Below are positions 10,700 to 21,626 of a stretch of DNA of 64,000 nt, one piece after another. This DNA is from Cladorrhinum sp. PSN259 (Eukaryota > Ascomycota > Sordariomycetes > Sordariales > Podosporaceae): NCBI GenBank assembly GCA_033725935.1, contig MU867071.1, forward strand, positions 300,392 to 364,391, written 5' to 3'. The notes under the pieces were generated by a model. The model ran no database searches. It worked only from the letters and a program-made list of their open reading frames with translations, and was not told the DNA's origin. How positions within the stretch are numbered: the stretch's first letter is position 1; each line of letters starts with the position of its first letter. The translations under genes and the position numbers were made by a program.

Positions 10700-12325
10700 T
10701 CACTTCCTCCTCTTGGAGCTGTTGGCAATGAGCTTCTTTTTCTGAGCCTTTGGCATCTTTTCAGCGCGCTTTGCCGCCTTCTCTTCCTTCACTGCTTTTT
10801 TATGAGCTGCCTTCTCATCCTTGTCCGCATGCTTCTTCCCCCTTGGCCTCCCTTTCTCGAAAAGGCTCTCGTCCACTTCACTGTCGCTCCCGTCCGCACT
10901 GCCATCGACAGAGGCACCCTCTTCACTCTCCTCATCAGATTCTTCTGCTGCGGGTTGCGCAACCTTGTCTGCAAGCATGTTTTTATATACCAACTCATCC
11001 TGCGGCCTTTGCACATCTCGCTCGATATCATACACCTGATCAAGTGTTTGCGGGATGTACTGATTCCTGAAAACCTGATTATCGACTTCCCGGGCTGCCT
11101 CAGCCTCCGCGCTGTCTTCCACTTGGGGGCGGGTTTCGTAGAGATGCTCAATCGCTTGCGCAAGTTCTGGCTCGGCAACCGGGCCCTCGGGAGAAGTGAT
11201 AAAGTCGAAAATTGTCCGGTCTTGCAAAGTGTCCACGCCCTTGCGCCTGAAAAAGTCGCCAACGTTCTTAATATCCATTCTCAAAAACTCCAGAGCGCGT
11301 GGGTGTTCGTGCTCAACAGACTGCGAGACATCAATGATGTACAGCTGCTGGTCGTGGTAAAGAATGTTGTACTCGCTCAAATCAGCGTGCACGAGGTTGC
11401 ACACCTGGTATAACCTGCGCATGAGGCCGAGGAGCTGAATATATAGCGTTCTCCATGGGTTATCGGTGCCCTCTTCCGAGAGATTCGCCTCGCGAAGCTT
11501 GGGGTAGGCGTATCCGCGCTTGTCACCGAGGAACTCCATCAAAAGAACGTGGGACTTGAGCATCAGGGGCTCAGGGGAGGGAATACCCGCTGCCTGGAGA
11601 CGCTTGAGGTTACGGAATTCTTTCTCAGCCCACTGCTTGACCATGTCGCGGTTGTTGCTCTTATTGGCGCCTTTCTTGAAACGGTGTTCGCCCGTGACGT
11701 ATCTCTCTCTGTCCTTGAAGACAAGAATGGCTGTCTTGTAAATCTTGATCGCTCGCTGGATTGGCCGGCTCCCATCTTCAGGCTCGAGTACTGCACCATA
11801 AACGTTTGCTTCTTTTCCGGTACTGATTGCGCCGTGAATCTCTGTGACAAGACCTCGGGAGATCATCTTGAGCAATATCATGCGGGTCCTCTGATCCAAG
11901 ACAAGTTCACTGGTTGCACGGTCCGCTTTGTCCTTCTCACGTCCCTGCTCTTGCTTTCCACCATCGAGCTTGATTTTTGAAGCATGTCGGGCGAGTTCTG
12001 CATCAATATCGTCGACGCGCGCAGAGGTATTTGCGGTTGGCTTTTGCGCATTGGAACGGAAGACTCCACCCTGCATTTGCCTCTGCCTGTTGAAGTTTTT
12101 TGTTATGTCGGTTGATGTAAGAGCACCTCCATCTTCTAAGTCGTCTCCAGGCTGGTAAATCGCATCATCGTCGGAGTCGTAGTCGTCGCTGTCCTCGTAC
12201 AGATATTCTTGCTGCGGGGCAGATCTTAACTCGGCCGGGATATCCACAGGTTGGTAACCCTGTTGAAATGGTGGCTCGTGGGGCGCCGCCACTGGTGTTG
12301 ACTGTTCGTTTGAAGGTGATGCCAT
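10700..12325 (-). CDS. RIO1: RIO1 serine/threonine kinase/ATPase
   Basis: A single exon encodes 541 residues. Rio1 is an atypical kinase that releases factors from pre-40S particles late in 18S rRNA maturation. The phosphate-binding loop is STGKEANVY (168-176). The ATP lysine is in AIK (K194). The catalytic loop is VHADLSEYNILY (D315), and the metal-binding aspartate is D332 in IDVSQSVEHEHPRALEFLRMD, a block specific to Rio1. The N-terminus is acidic and disordered. The C-terminus (from about residue 440) is acidic then lysine/alanine-rich, matching the known regulatory and nuclear-import tail. Confidence 0.95.
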   Translation of the reverse strand: MASPSNEQSTPVAAPHEPPFQQGYQPVDIPAELRSAPQQEYLYEDSDDYDSDDDAIYQPGDDLEDGGALTSTDITKNFNRQRQMQGGVFRSNAQKPTANTSARVDDIDAELARHASKIKLDGGKQEQGREKDKADRATSELVLDQRTRMILLKMISRGLVTEIHGAISTGKEANVYGAVLEPEDGSRPIQRAIKIYKTAILVFKDRERYVTGEHRFKKGANKSNNRDMVKQWAEKEFRNLKRLQAAGIPSPEPLMLKSHVLLMEFLGDKRGYAYPKLREANLSEEGTDNPWRTLYIQLLGLMRRLYQVCNLVHADLSEYNILYHDQQLYIIDVSQSVEHEHPRALEFLRMDIKNVGDFFRRKGVDTLQDRTIFDFITSPEGPVAEPELAQAIEHLYETRPQVEDSAEAEAAREVDNQVFRNQYIPQTLDQVYDIERDVQRPQDELVYKNMLADKVAQPAAEESDEESEEGASVDGSADGSDSEVDESLFEKGRPRGKKHADKDEKAAHKKAVKEEKAAKRAEKMPKAQKKKLIANSSKRRK

Positions 12326-12936
12326 CTTCGAAACCGGGTGTATCGCAGGTTTTGGAACGTCTACCTGGTAAATGGTGGCGCATAGGAATATGGGAATCAG
12401 TCACAGGAAGTTTTTGGTGGGCCCTCTTTTATCTTATCGGTCGCCCGTACGAGGATTTTACCCTTTGCATTAGGTCCGGAAACGGTATTTAAACGTCATC
12501 GATTCGGGCCCCCGTATCATGGACGGTTAAGCCACGAGGTGTCATCAGCCACAATGGCTAATCACAAGCAAGTTGAAGAAAGTCAAAGAAACGGACGCGG
12601 GCTTGTCCATCTTTCATCATGTAGTCTTCTCGTCGTCCTCCTCCACCTCCTTACGCACTACAAGTGTATTACCCTCGTCGTTCTTCTCATCTAGCAACGC
12701 AAGTACAGCGTTCTTCAGCGGCAGCTGCTGACAGTTCCCTTAACCTTGCTGAACAGTTCGGTCTCGCTAGCCTAATTGTCTTCCCAATACCAGACACTGA
12801 GGATATCGCCAACCAGCAGGGCTCAAGCGAGCTGTTCCCTGTAGTCTGAATATGCAGTTCAGGCCATTTAGTCCTGCCCGGCCGCTGTCATCGGTGACAA
12901 GCTGCTGCTCTATTTTGTCATTTTCCTAAAAACTTC
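12326..12936. other. Divergent spacer between RIO1 and the APH-like gene
   Basis: This 611-bp stretch contains the RIO1 promoter. A 61-codon open frame at 12664-12849 has no recognisable domain and is not called. Confidence 0.5.
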
Positions 12937-14351
12937 ATGAACTTTCCCACTTCTGCGCCGACTCCACTGCCCGCTACTCCTCACTACGTGACGATGGCCG
13001 CGTTAGGAACCTCGAGGGTGCCACCGAGTGCGCAATGGACTTCTTTCGCGGGCTGGAACTATAACGGCATGAAAGAACGATTACAGGGACTGCTCGCGAA
13101 GATCGAAAAGTCTGTGCTTACGCGCCATGCTCAGAACATCAAGGGACAGAAAGTTACCATGAGCCAGCCCTTCTCAGTGGGCCAGTATTGGATCTGTTTT
13201 GAGATGATTGCTGAAGACGGCAGCTCAATTATTGCTAGAGTTCGCTTGCCCCGACACCCGATACCCCGCCTACCATTAGTGAGGAAGACGAACAGTACTC
13301 CATCAGATGCGAGGTCGCTACTATGGCTTTTGTAAGGCAGAACTTACCCGCCATTACTCTCCCCCAGATATACGCCTATGAGGGTCTCGGGTCCCAGCTA
13401 GCTGCCGATGCTGGTGCCATTTACATGCTTTTAGAAGGCTTCTATGGAAATACCCTACAGGACGTCGAACCTGACCTGTGCAATCTATCGGTATGGTTTC
13501 TTTCATTGCTTCGATTCGGCCCTACTAACCGGGTGTAGACTGCAATCCAGGAGCACATCATGACCCAATGGACACGGGTACAGGTAGAACTAGCAACTCT
13601 AGCATATCCGCGGATTGGTTCCATCTCTTCCGTATCGACAACAGGAGAACCTGTTATTGGCAGGTTGGCCAGCGCCTCAGCCGAAGGGCTGAGGTGCCAC
13701 GGCCCTTTCTCTAGTACGGCTGAGTACTTCACTGCTGTTGCAGATGCTGCAATAAGCAAACTGGATCTGACGGATACGGATTCGAATGGTGGTTTATCCT
13801 GCACCATACTTGGGGCCTTTGTCTTTCGCGATATCGTGCAAAACACTACCCTATTCGAGGACGGTGACGCTAAGGGGCGGTTCCCTCTGAACCACATGGA
13901 CCTCGGTACGCAGAACATCCTTGTTGACGACAGATTCAACTTCCGGGCGATCATCGACTGGGAGTTTGCCCAAACTGCGCCGTGGCAGGTCAATCACTAC
14001 CTGATGCCATTTCCGCTGCAGGAGTCGGACACGGAGATCCAAGGCATCCTTCAAGATCCCAATCACCTTGCGCATAGGAACGTGTCGCGGCAAGAGTTCG
14101 CTCGAAGGTTATATACCAAGAAGTTTCGGGACGCCGAGGTAGAACTGCGGAAGACAGAACGATCGCTTGGAAGCTCATTCGCCGAGGTGTTAGACAGCCC
14201 AGCGTCGAGGATATATGCTTGCTTCACAAAACTTGGCCGCTTGCCAATGGCAGATGCAAGCCTCGTCCACGAGATGGTCCGGCTAGCTTTTGATTTGGAT
14301 GCTGAAGGGACAGAACGGTATCTCCATGATATATGGGATCGGCTGAAATGA
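12937..14351 (+). pseudogene. APH-fold phosphotransferase gene with a one-base frameshift
   Basis: The parts are coding to about 13260, then a shifted frame to 13490, an intron 13491-13538 (GTATGG, TACTAAC branch point, GTGTAG) and a last exon 13539-14351. The first part ends with IIARVRLPRHP. The next frame continues with DTPPTISEEDEQYSI, so one base seems lost near 13258-13260, and no plausible intron bridges the step. The downstream half keeps the aminoglycoside-phosphotransferase/choline-kinase-like catalytic motif HMDLGTQN and the metal-binding IIDWEFAQ. Fungal members of this family have mostly unknown substrates. It is either a recently broken gene or a sequencing error; the rest of the frame is intact. 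Confidence 0.7.
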
Positions 14352-14995
14352 GATGAGAAAGCAAGGTTTACGGATACACAAATGCCGGGTTACCTGGCTC
14401 CTACTTAGGGTAGCGATGTAGCATCACAAATTACACGGGAGATAGGGCGGTAGAACTGAGTCCGCCTTTTCAGCGCGATAGCATGTGATCCGAGTGTCCA
14501 GCTGTGAAAACGCATCTAGCAGCTCACTATCTCGGAGGCAGCAGACCAACATGATGCTCTCGGGCTCTTTCATCCTTCACAATGGGGCTATGTTGTTTTC
14601 ACAGCTGCTGTCGCTGACATGTTATCGTCGAGAGACTAGAAACTACCTGCTAGCTCGCGACTAAAATTGCAGTGCTGTCGGCTCCTTGCTTGGAGCCGTG
14701 GGTGGCGGCTGCGGGAACTGCTTTCTTCAGCCTCACTTCGTTCCAGCCACAATTAGTGTGGCGTAGATGACTGTAGATAGTAAATCGTAAATTAAGCCTT
14801 TTCTTTTTGACATTACGTAGATTGTACATGGGTGCAGTGGGTCTCCCCTACAACACCCCACGACGGAAATTCGCGGTTCGCGACTTTGAGACTTATAAAC
14901 CTTAAACCAATATTCGATTCGATCCAACTCACCACACCAAGACGCCAATTCGGGTTCAGGAGCAATTTCCTTTTCATCTCATCTCTTATAGCTCC
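14352..14995. other. Spacer downstream of the APH-like gene
   Basis: This 644-bp stretch separates two rightward genes. A 71-codon minus-strand frame (14733-14948) is not convincing. Nothing else was recognised. Confidence 0.5.
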
Positions 14996-16581
14996 ATGAA
15001 TATGGCCCCCTCCAATGGCTGCTCCCTCTATGCCGAGCTCCTCCCCAACATCAGGCAGATCACATTCGTAGCGTCGCTCCCCGGTCCAAGCGACGCATCA
15101 ACGAGACTTGTGATACATGCTAATGGAGTCACCGCTGAGCTGAGGTATCGTGATGAGGCCCATACGCTATCACTTCCATCTAGAGTCGCCCTCGGTGGCA
15201 AGGTTGTTCCCATCGACCAGAGGCAGATCAATACAACATCATTATTATGGCGGTTGCCGCTCGATATCTCTGTCGCAAAACAATCATGGGGCAGTGATCC
15301 CAACACCGCAGTTTGGTCCGCAACAGACTTTGCAGCTGGTTCTGAGGTTTCTTGCAGAAAATGTAACACGGTCCTGGTAGGTGCCGGTGTAGCAGCGGTA
15401 TGGAAGGATCTGCCAAGTGAGAACTGGGCCGAGATGATGGAGTTTTGGCATTGCCACAAACCGGCAGACCACCCACATCACGGCCATGATCACAGTCTTG
15501 ATTCCAATCACAAAGATGCTCCAGAGAAAGCCGATGAGCAAAGTCTTGCTGCCAGAGGGTACGGCGCATCTTCAATCGTCTCAGCTCAGGAAGGGGTTGG
15601 GTTTGTGGATTTGACGACTCTCATGTTTACCGAGAGTGATTGTCAAAATTTGGTGGTAAGCTTATCTGTCTTCTTGCTTAACATCAGGTTCCGGGCATGA
15701 AGAAGGGGCTCAGCCGGCATATTTGTCGTTCAATGGCGTGGCCACCGATACAACTGCCCTAGATAAATCTTATAACCGTCCTCGCTGTGTATAACGGCAC
15801 CATTAAATGGATCATGAACCTCCTTTTCAGGACGGAGCATTTTCCATTTGGTGGCTGGTCGGCCTCCGCGTTATAACGGATCTCTCAATAGTCAAGAGTC
15901 TTCCGGGATTAATAGGAGGGACATCCCAATCAACAAGATGTTATGTGCCTGTGCATTGAACTGACATATCGTTGGCTCCAGTTCTCTTCGGCTGGCTCTG
16001 ATGATGCCCTACCGAACATACAAAATCTGACACTCACCGACAAGAATGGAAGTGTAAACAGGAGTTTGAATGTTTTCTGTTCCTCTTGTCATACACAACT
16101 CGGCTTCTACCTCTTCATATCAGCGGGAGTCACGCTTCACAAGTGGCAAGTCTCTTGCAAGTCAAAGTCAGGGGTTTCCCCTGGCATACCAGAATGTCTT
16201 GCGAGCACAATTACATCTACCACAGCCAGATCAGGTTCATCCAAGTCCCTCATCATGCCGATTAATGAAATTACTACCCAAACAGATACGGAAACGAAGC
16301 ACATCGCCATTCACATATGGGTAATGAATGCCACGATGGCTTATTCATCGAGCAAAATAACACAGCGCAGCATCCCGGCGATCAAGCTCTTCTATCGATT
16401 TGTAACGCGTGAGGAAGCAGATAAGATGCTGGAGAAGGTAACTCAAGATGCCCAAGAGATCAACTTACCTCCCCGGGCCATCGATGAGATTGTCCGGCAC
16501 CTTGAGGCCAGTAACTCCCTGCTGCCGATAACGGAGCGTGTGTTCAATAAGGAGTGGAAAGTCGGGCTGCTGACAAGGTGA
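14996..16581 (+). CDS. HECT-like E3 ligase of the UBE3D/Ipa1 type
   Basis: I take exon 1 as 14996-15655 and the last exon as 15982-16581, in phase, giving 419 residues. The N-terminal half starts with LYAELLPNIRQITF and contains SCRKCNTVL and the ENWAEMMEFWHCHKP block. The C-terminal half has NVFCSSCHTQLGF and FYRFVTREEADKMLEKV. These Cys pairs and blocks belong to the HECT_2 family (human UBE3D, yeast Ipa1), linked to ubiquitin conjugation and mRNA 3'-end processing. The 326-nt intron is long for this window. It contains an in-frame-looking stretch (about 15690-15790), so an additional internal exon is possible and the middle of the model is uncertain. Confidence 0.72.
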
Positions 16582-18334
16582 GACTGGAATATGGATAGCA
16601 TCATATAGAGACTTCTGGGCCTCACCGTTCAATGGAATAACTAGCCTGAATAGTTCCTGAGGAGTCTGTTTGAATGCCAACGAGATTTTCATGCCTTGTC
16701 TTATTCTCATCACATAAATGAAAGACGAATGACCAAGAACCCCGCCGTCATAGGCAAGGAATCATCCCTCAAGCATAGGCTGATAGCTGCGCCTGAAGCC
16801 AAGCTCTATACCATACGATGATTCCCTACCAGCACCGCTCCGAATGTCGTTGCTCCTTTTGAGCTACTGAGTTCATAGCAAAGAAGCAGAGAATAAAGGA
16901 GAGGTCCAGTTGAGATGCCATCGCCATCGTCCGCTGTCATGTCTACAACGTGACAAAGAAAAATATGGCACCGAGTAATACAGCCGAGCAGGAGAACAAC
17001 AGAATCTGAAAAACAAGGGAAAACGCCTCCTGGGTTCTGAAGAGAGCCAGGTACCCAGAAGACATTTTTCTCCTCCTGCCCGATCGTTGAATCCACAAAA
17101 CCCACCACAACCACAACCACATCACAACCAAGCCATACTCAACTACGGTTCACCCCATACCACACCCACACACCCGCAAGAAGCCAATCTGACCCCTCCC
17201 TTCATAAGCACCAAATTTCGGATTCAGCTTTCGACCCCGTGGGTGAGTGGTTAACCACCTATTCAACAGCGTTGATTTCACCCAGCGTTGCTTTCTAAGC
17301 GGAAGTCAGCGAAGGGCCGGGAGATGTCAGTTCGAACCTGACCGGGGTCAAATAATCTTTTTTCTCTTCCTTTTTTTTCTCTTCTTCGAAGGAGGCTAAT
17401 AATAATGGGGATGATGAAGACCTAACCATGTTTATGAAGAAGAAGGCCTTCGCTCTCAAAATCAGATAACTATAACTGGAAAACTTGATAAAAAATATAA
17501 TCCTCAATAGTAAAGAAAGGTAAGAGATGTAACTCTTTTCGGCAATGCAGTCCAGTTTCATCGACATGATCAAAGCTCTTTTGTCCTTGAGTAGTTTTAT
17601 TGTTTCCATAGCTCAAGTTCACCTCTGGAAGCTCAGCCGGTTCCCGAGGGTTCATATACTCGCGGTGAAACCGAGAGAAGACGGGTTAATGGGCCCCGGG
17701 GCCTGTAATATGCTTGTGATTTCAACTCGGGTTGGGTTTATTGGCGGAAAGAGCAATGAGACTCAAAGATAATATCTACCCGTTTTTATGTACCTTCGAG
17801 ATACTACATCTCTGTAGCGTACTGCAAGATAAATAGACTGCTTCTTCAAATTGTTTTTGGTATCCAACATCTGCTACCTTAACTCTGACACTTCCAGTGT
17901 AGAAACGAGAAATTAGAGCGAAGGCTAAAGCAGATGAACTAGGGCAAAGAAACATACTGTCCAATGCAGTATATCTCCTCAGCACGCATATATACAAACC
18001 GAGCATATTGGCGGATGCTGAACAAACAACTTCCATAGACCCACCTACCTTACTTCTCCCCCTTTCTCAAAGATAAATAAGCCCTTACTTAGTATGTTAG
18101 ATCTGGTGTATCGACATCAACAGCCCAAGATTAAAAAGAAAGAAAAGCTGAGAAAATAACCTAGCAGTCTGGGTGAGGTGATACTGTGACAAAACCTCTT
18201 CCCTCACTTCCAGCGAGTGAGGTCCCCCGACGAAGAGAAATGAAGGGCGTCGCTGGACAGCACGGAAGAAAGAGAGAGCACAGGGAAAGGGGGTTCAACC
18301 CAAAAATAAGAATTTATTTTTTCTCCAAGTAAAC
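16582..18334. other. Long spacer with a tRNA-like unit
   Basis: About 1.75 kb without a convincing protein gene. Short frames on either strand (for example 16806-17131 minus and 17545-17772 plus) lack family features. The only structured element seen is the tRNA-like unit at 17233-17350. Confidence 0.5.
17233..17350 (+). tRNA. tRNA-like Pol III unit, long and atypical, anticodon unresolved
   Basis: The acceptor arms GACCCCG (17233-17239) and CGGGGTC (17343-17349) pair fully, followed by A17350. The T arm GTCAG-TTCGAAC-CTGAC (17326-17342) is perfect. The A-box (TGGGTGAGTGG) and B-box (GTTCGAACC) fit Pol III promoters, and T runs follow within 15 nt. The D stem GGT/ACC fits. At 118 nt it is too long for a plain tRNA, so it needs an intron and/or a long variable arm (Leu/Ser type). 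A TTTCTAA loop at about 17292-17298 could read TCT, and TTCAAC at 17262-17267 could read CAA, but neither stem is clean. It may be a pseudo-tRNA. Confidence 0.5.
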
Positions 18335-19090
18335 TTATACATGCCCATCCTTGCCATGTCCATGTCCATGGTGTCCATGATTTGACCTCCCACCGCCCAC
18401 ACTCCCTTCCCCCTCAAATAGACACCCCCTAACACCCCTCCAGACGGCCTCGACAATCTTTTTGCGCGGCAGGAGCCTGGGAAAAACAACAACGACGTCC
18501 TCCTCCCCCTCAACGATAACAATCAGGTAGTACCGAACTTCAAACCCCCTAAACGCCTCATTTATCAAGACGTCCCTAATTTTCTCCGTAGGTATGAACC
18601 TCGTCTTCGGTCTCCCTATGATTCCCCAGCCCGATGATCCTCCGCCGCCGCCGGACGAGGTCTGTATTCCCAGGCCTCGCAGCACCAGCAATGACTCGGT
18701 CGTGTGCAATTGCGCAAAGAGGGCCACGTACGTAGTCGCCGAAGACGAGAGCAATAAAGCCCAGGAGGGGATGCTTTGCAGGTACGAGGATAAGAATTGC
18801 CCTGCGGGCGAGGTGTGAAGAGTGAAAAGGAGGCACGTGATCAACGGAAAGATTTCGCCCTGTATCAAGAGTGATAACGGCGGAGCAGCAGCAGGAAGCG
18901 AGTCGGGGTCAAGGAAGAAGTGGGCGTAGATGGTTGTTATGGCTGCTATTATTATTGATACTCGGAGGAGGAGGATGATGAGTAAAGCGAGGCGGAGCGG
19001 TAAGGTCAAAGGTGGACAAGTTGTTACTGTGAACTCTGCTGTTGTTGGGGAGGGTCGGCGGATGTAGAGATGGGGAGTTGTGGTGAGCAT
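18335..19090 (-). CDS. GPI15: GPI-GlcNAc transferase subunit (PIG-H domain)
   Basis: A single exon encodes 251 residues. Gpi15/PIG-H belongs to the ER complex that transfers GlcNAc to phosphatidylinositol, the first step of GPI-anchor synthesis. Two hydrophobic segments (about residues 30-60 and 75-95) precede the PIG-H core. The core runs from TTESLLVLRGLGIQT, through FIPTEKIRDVLINEAFRGFEVRYYL, to VVVFPRLLPRKKIVEAVWRGVR. A poly-Gly insert (SSGGGGGSSG) interrupts it. The tail NHGHHGHGHGKDGHV is unusually His/Gly-rich and is not part of the known domain. GPI16 and GPI18 also lie in this window. Confidence 0.9.
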   Translation of the reverse strand: MLTTTPHLYIRRPSPTTAEFTVTTCPPLTLPLRLALLIILLLRVSIIIAAITTIYAHFFLDPDSLPAAAPPLSLLIQGEIFPLITCLLFTLHTSPAGQFLSSYLQSIPSWALLLSSSATTYVALFAQLHTTESLLVLRGLGIQTSSGGGGGSSGWGIIGRPKTRFIPTEKIRDVLINEAFRGFEVRYYLIVIVEGEEDVVVVFPRLLPRKKIVEAVWRGVRGCLFEGEGSVGGGRSNHGHHGHGHGKDGHV

Positions 19091-20270
19091 TTTGGATGTT
19101 TCAATCAGGTAACCTTGAGGAGGCTTGTTGGTGATGGCTTCGTTTTGAGGATCCCCATTTATTTAGGGGAGAGACCAGAGAATGCGCCCGATGCAGTGTG
19201 GTTTGTTTGTCAGGCCGTTATCTGGTTATGTGTGAATGACATCGAGATGTTTCCAATCGCCTCCTCCTTTTGCGCCGGCGCAATTACAGACAACTCGTTA
19301 ATGTTATTATAAATGCTGGTTATAACCATCACCAATTTCCAGGTTCAATTGACACCCATCACGACGCGCACGCGCCGATAACCAGCTTTATCACTTATCT
19401 TATCAGGCCCTAGATCCAAACTTGCGCACCCACTGGTTGGTCCCACCACATTATATACTTGTTTCCGCGCTGCATTCTACCGGCTGTAATGGTCATATTG
19501 GTTTAGGAGACGCTCGAACTTATCTTCCCGTCACTCCCAATTCTCAATTCCATAAGAACCCCTCATTGCGGCGCCCAGTGCGAACCTTGCGGTGGTCGTT
19601 CACTCGCATGGGTAACCTGCGATGCTGCAACGCACCCTAAGCAATGAAGATGACACTTGAGGGAGGTTTCACTCTGCAGAGGCATCTTCACCGTCAGGTG
19701 GCGTGCTGGATCACGATCGCTGGGGGACTTGAGATTGGGCGGAGAGATGGAGACGCCAACACCAATATTTTTTGTCGCTTTTAATTTCATTCAAATCGTC
19801 GAGAACTGCTCATTTCATTCATCTGCTATATTTTGATTTGCATCCAGTGGTTATTGCGTGAAAACTAAATTTGTTGTTTTTGACAATTGCCAGTTGAACA
19901 CCTCCTTGAAGTCATCACCAGCCCGCACTGTGTAAGTGGGTACTTTGAGTTGGAAGAGCCCGCCTAACAGCAACACAGAGAGAGGAAAGATCAGTGATAG
20001 CAGTATTGCAAACCAACTGGAAAGTCTTCAATTACAAGGACTTGCTGCCTCTTGGTTTTATTCCGACATTCTATTTTCAAGATACGGGGTATATATAGTT
20101 TATAATATCTCCTTCTTTCCCAGAAGAAAAAGCACCATACTCTGCCAAAGCCAAGAATGCGCCCTGCCTTCTATGTGACCAAATCCCTTACACGATATGG
20201 TACCATGCTGAATAATTACCCAAACCCTCTAGAAATCATATACTGACACCATTCTTTTACCCTGTCCCGG
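19091..20270. other. Spacer between GPI15 and a membrane-protein gene
   Basis: 1.18 kb holding the GPI15 promoter and the 3' flank of the next minus-strand gene. Only short, unconvincing open frames are present, and no repeat or RNA gene was recognised. Confidence 0.5.
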
Positions 20271-21626
20271 TTAATCCCCGCTGACCCTAGCATGCCTAAA
20301 ATACTTCATGCCAACCCAAGCAACCACAACCCAAACCCACGCCATAACACACGTCAATATTATCAACGCGGGATAATACCCGACAATAGGCAGCGTTGGG
20401 TCATCCTCCAGCTCAGGCGGCGCATAAGGGGTGGTGCCCACATCCCACGCCCAGCTCCAAACACCCAAGCATGAACCCATGCCTGTCACAAACACTACCC
20501 AAGTAACTATCAGCACCACCCATCCCCACCATTCCGTCTCCGAATAGTCCCAGTCGTCCGGTGGTGGTAAAGAAGATACTGCTGCTGCTAAAGGAGTAAG
20601 TGCCAAGGGAGATTTGGCACGCTGCTGGTTTCCTGTACTACTCTGTCTCCTTCTCTGAGAGAGTGATGACGAGGGGAGTGATAATGATGGCGTGCGTGGT
20701 TGTGAGGGTAGATTTAAGAAATACGAGTCTGATCCAGAGGATAGAGAACCTCGTTCTGGTCGGAGAGGGGAGGATGAGGATGTAGATGGGATCGGTATCG
20801 CCATGTGCAAGGCATCTTCGTCGTCTGTTGTGCTGTAGCTTATGCTTAGACTCCCGGGTGAGTTTGTAGCCATCTCTCGCGGGCTGGGTATGCTAGTGGA
20901 CGCCAGCGCGGTGGTGGGCGTTGCATCTGGGTCGGGATATCTATCAGCCCCGCCCATATTGGTCGAGGTACTGCCGCTAACGTTGTGATTTGTGATGCCC
21001 AGGCCGTTGTAGCCCCTGGCCAGCTGTTGAGGACTTGATGTGATGTTTGAGGGAGATGACGTAGTAACGGCGGCCCCTTTGACGGGATCATTGGTGTTAA
21101 TCTCGACCGTAGGGGCCCCGTTAACGCCACCATAGACCTCCAGTTTGGTGTCTATCGTTAACCCGCGATCCCGCCTCTCTCGCTGAGCGCCACGGCCGAG
21201 GAGAGCAACTTTTCGAAGAGACCCTCTACGGCGCCGTGTCTTTAGTTGTATCGGCTGCGGTTGTAATAGTGGAAGTCGGTGGTGGATGTGAGGCAGGTGT
21301 TGCGGCTGCGGCACAGAGCTAGCGGCGGTGCCTGCAAGGCGGGAGGATGGTGCTGATGCTGATGGGTCGGCGCGGATCGAGGTGAAGGAGGGAGTGGGGG
21401 GGAACTTTGATATTGTCGTCGATGGTAATGCGGCAGGGTCGATTTCGTTGGTATTGCGGCGGGATCGGGGTCGGTGCTCGCCAGAAGAGCGCATGAAGGG
21501 AAGTTTGGACAGCAAACCGCCGGCACCAGAACCACTCCGCCTGCGAGCCGGCGCGAACGGTCGTGTTGAGACGGTAGATGGCGTATCGGCGCCTGCGCCT
21601 GTTACCAACGATGACGTTTCGTCCAT
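20271..21626 (-). CDS. Fungal protein with disordered N-terminus and two C-terminal membrane helices
   Basis: A single open frame of 451 residues starts MDETSSLVTGAG. Residues 1-360 are rich in Ser, Pro, Thr and Arg and look disordered, with basic stretches (RRRSGSG, KTRRRRGSL). The C-terminal ~85 residues hold two Trp-rich hydrophobic helices (about 367-391 and 415-440). They are separated by the conserved-looking loop DVGTTPYAPPELEDDPTLPI and followed by a short basic end. I do not recognise a named family. The architecture suggests a small membrane anchor with a regulated cytoplasmic tail. The gene call is supported by length and composition; the function is unknown. Confidence 0.68.
   Translation of the reverse strand: MDETSSLVTGAGADTPSTVSTRPFAPARRRSGSGAGGLLSKLPFMRSSGEHRPRSRRNTNEIDPAALPSTTISKFPPTPSFTSIRADPSASAPSSRLAGTAASSVPQPQHLPHIHHRLPLLQPQPIQLKTRRRRGSLRKVALLGRGAQRERRDRGLTIDTKLEVYGGVNGAPTVEINTNDPVKGAAVTTSSPSNITSSPQQLARGYNGLGITNHNVSGSTSTNMGGADRYPDPDATPTTALASTSIPSPREMATNSPGSLSISYSTTDDEDALHMAIPIPSTSSSSPLRPERGSLSSGSDSYFLNLPSQPRTPSLSLPSSSLSQRRRQSSTGNQQRAKSPLALTPLAAAVSSLPPPDDWDYSETEWWGWVVLIVTWVVFVTGMGSCLGVWSWAWDVGTTPYAPPELEDDPTLPIVGYYPALIILTCVMAWVWVVVAWVGMKYFRHARVSGD

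Noticed and set aside
10802..11413. A 203-codon plus-strand frame
   Set aside because: It is antisense to RIO1, whose catalytic motifs fix the true frame.
16806..17131. Overlapping minus-strand frames starting MVVV
   Set aside because: The Val run comes from simple CAACCA-type repeats; no family features.
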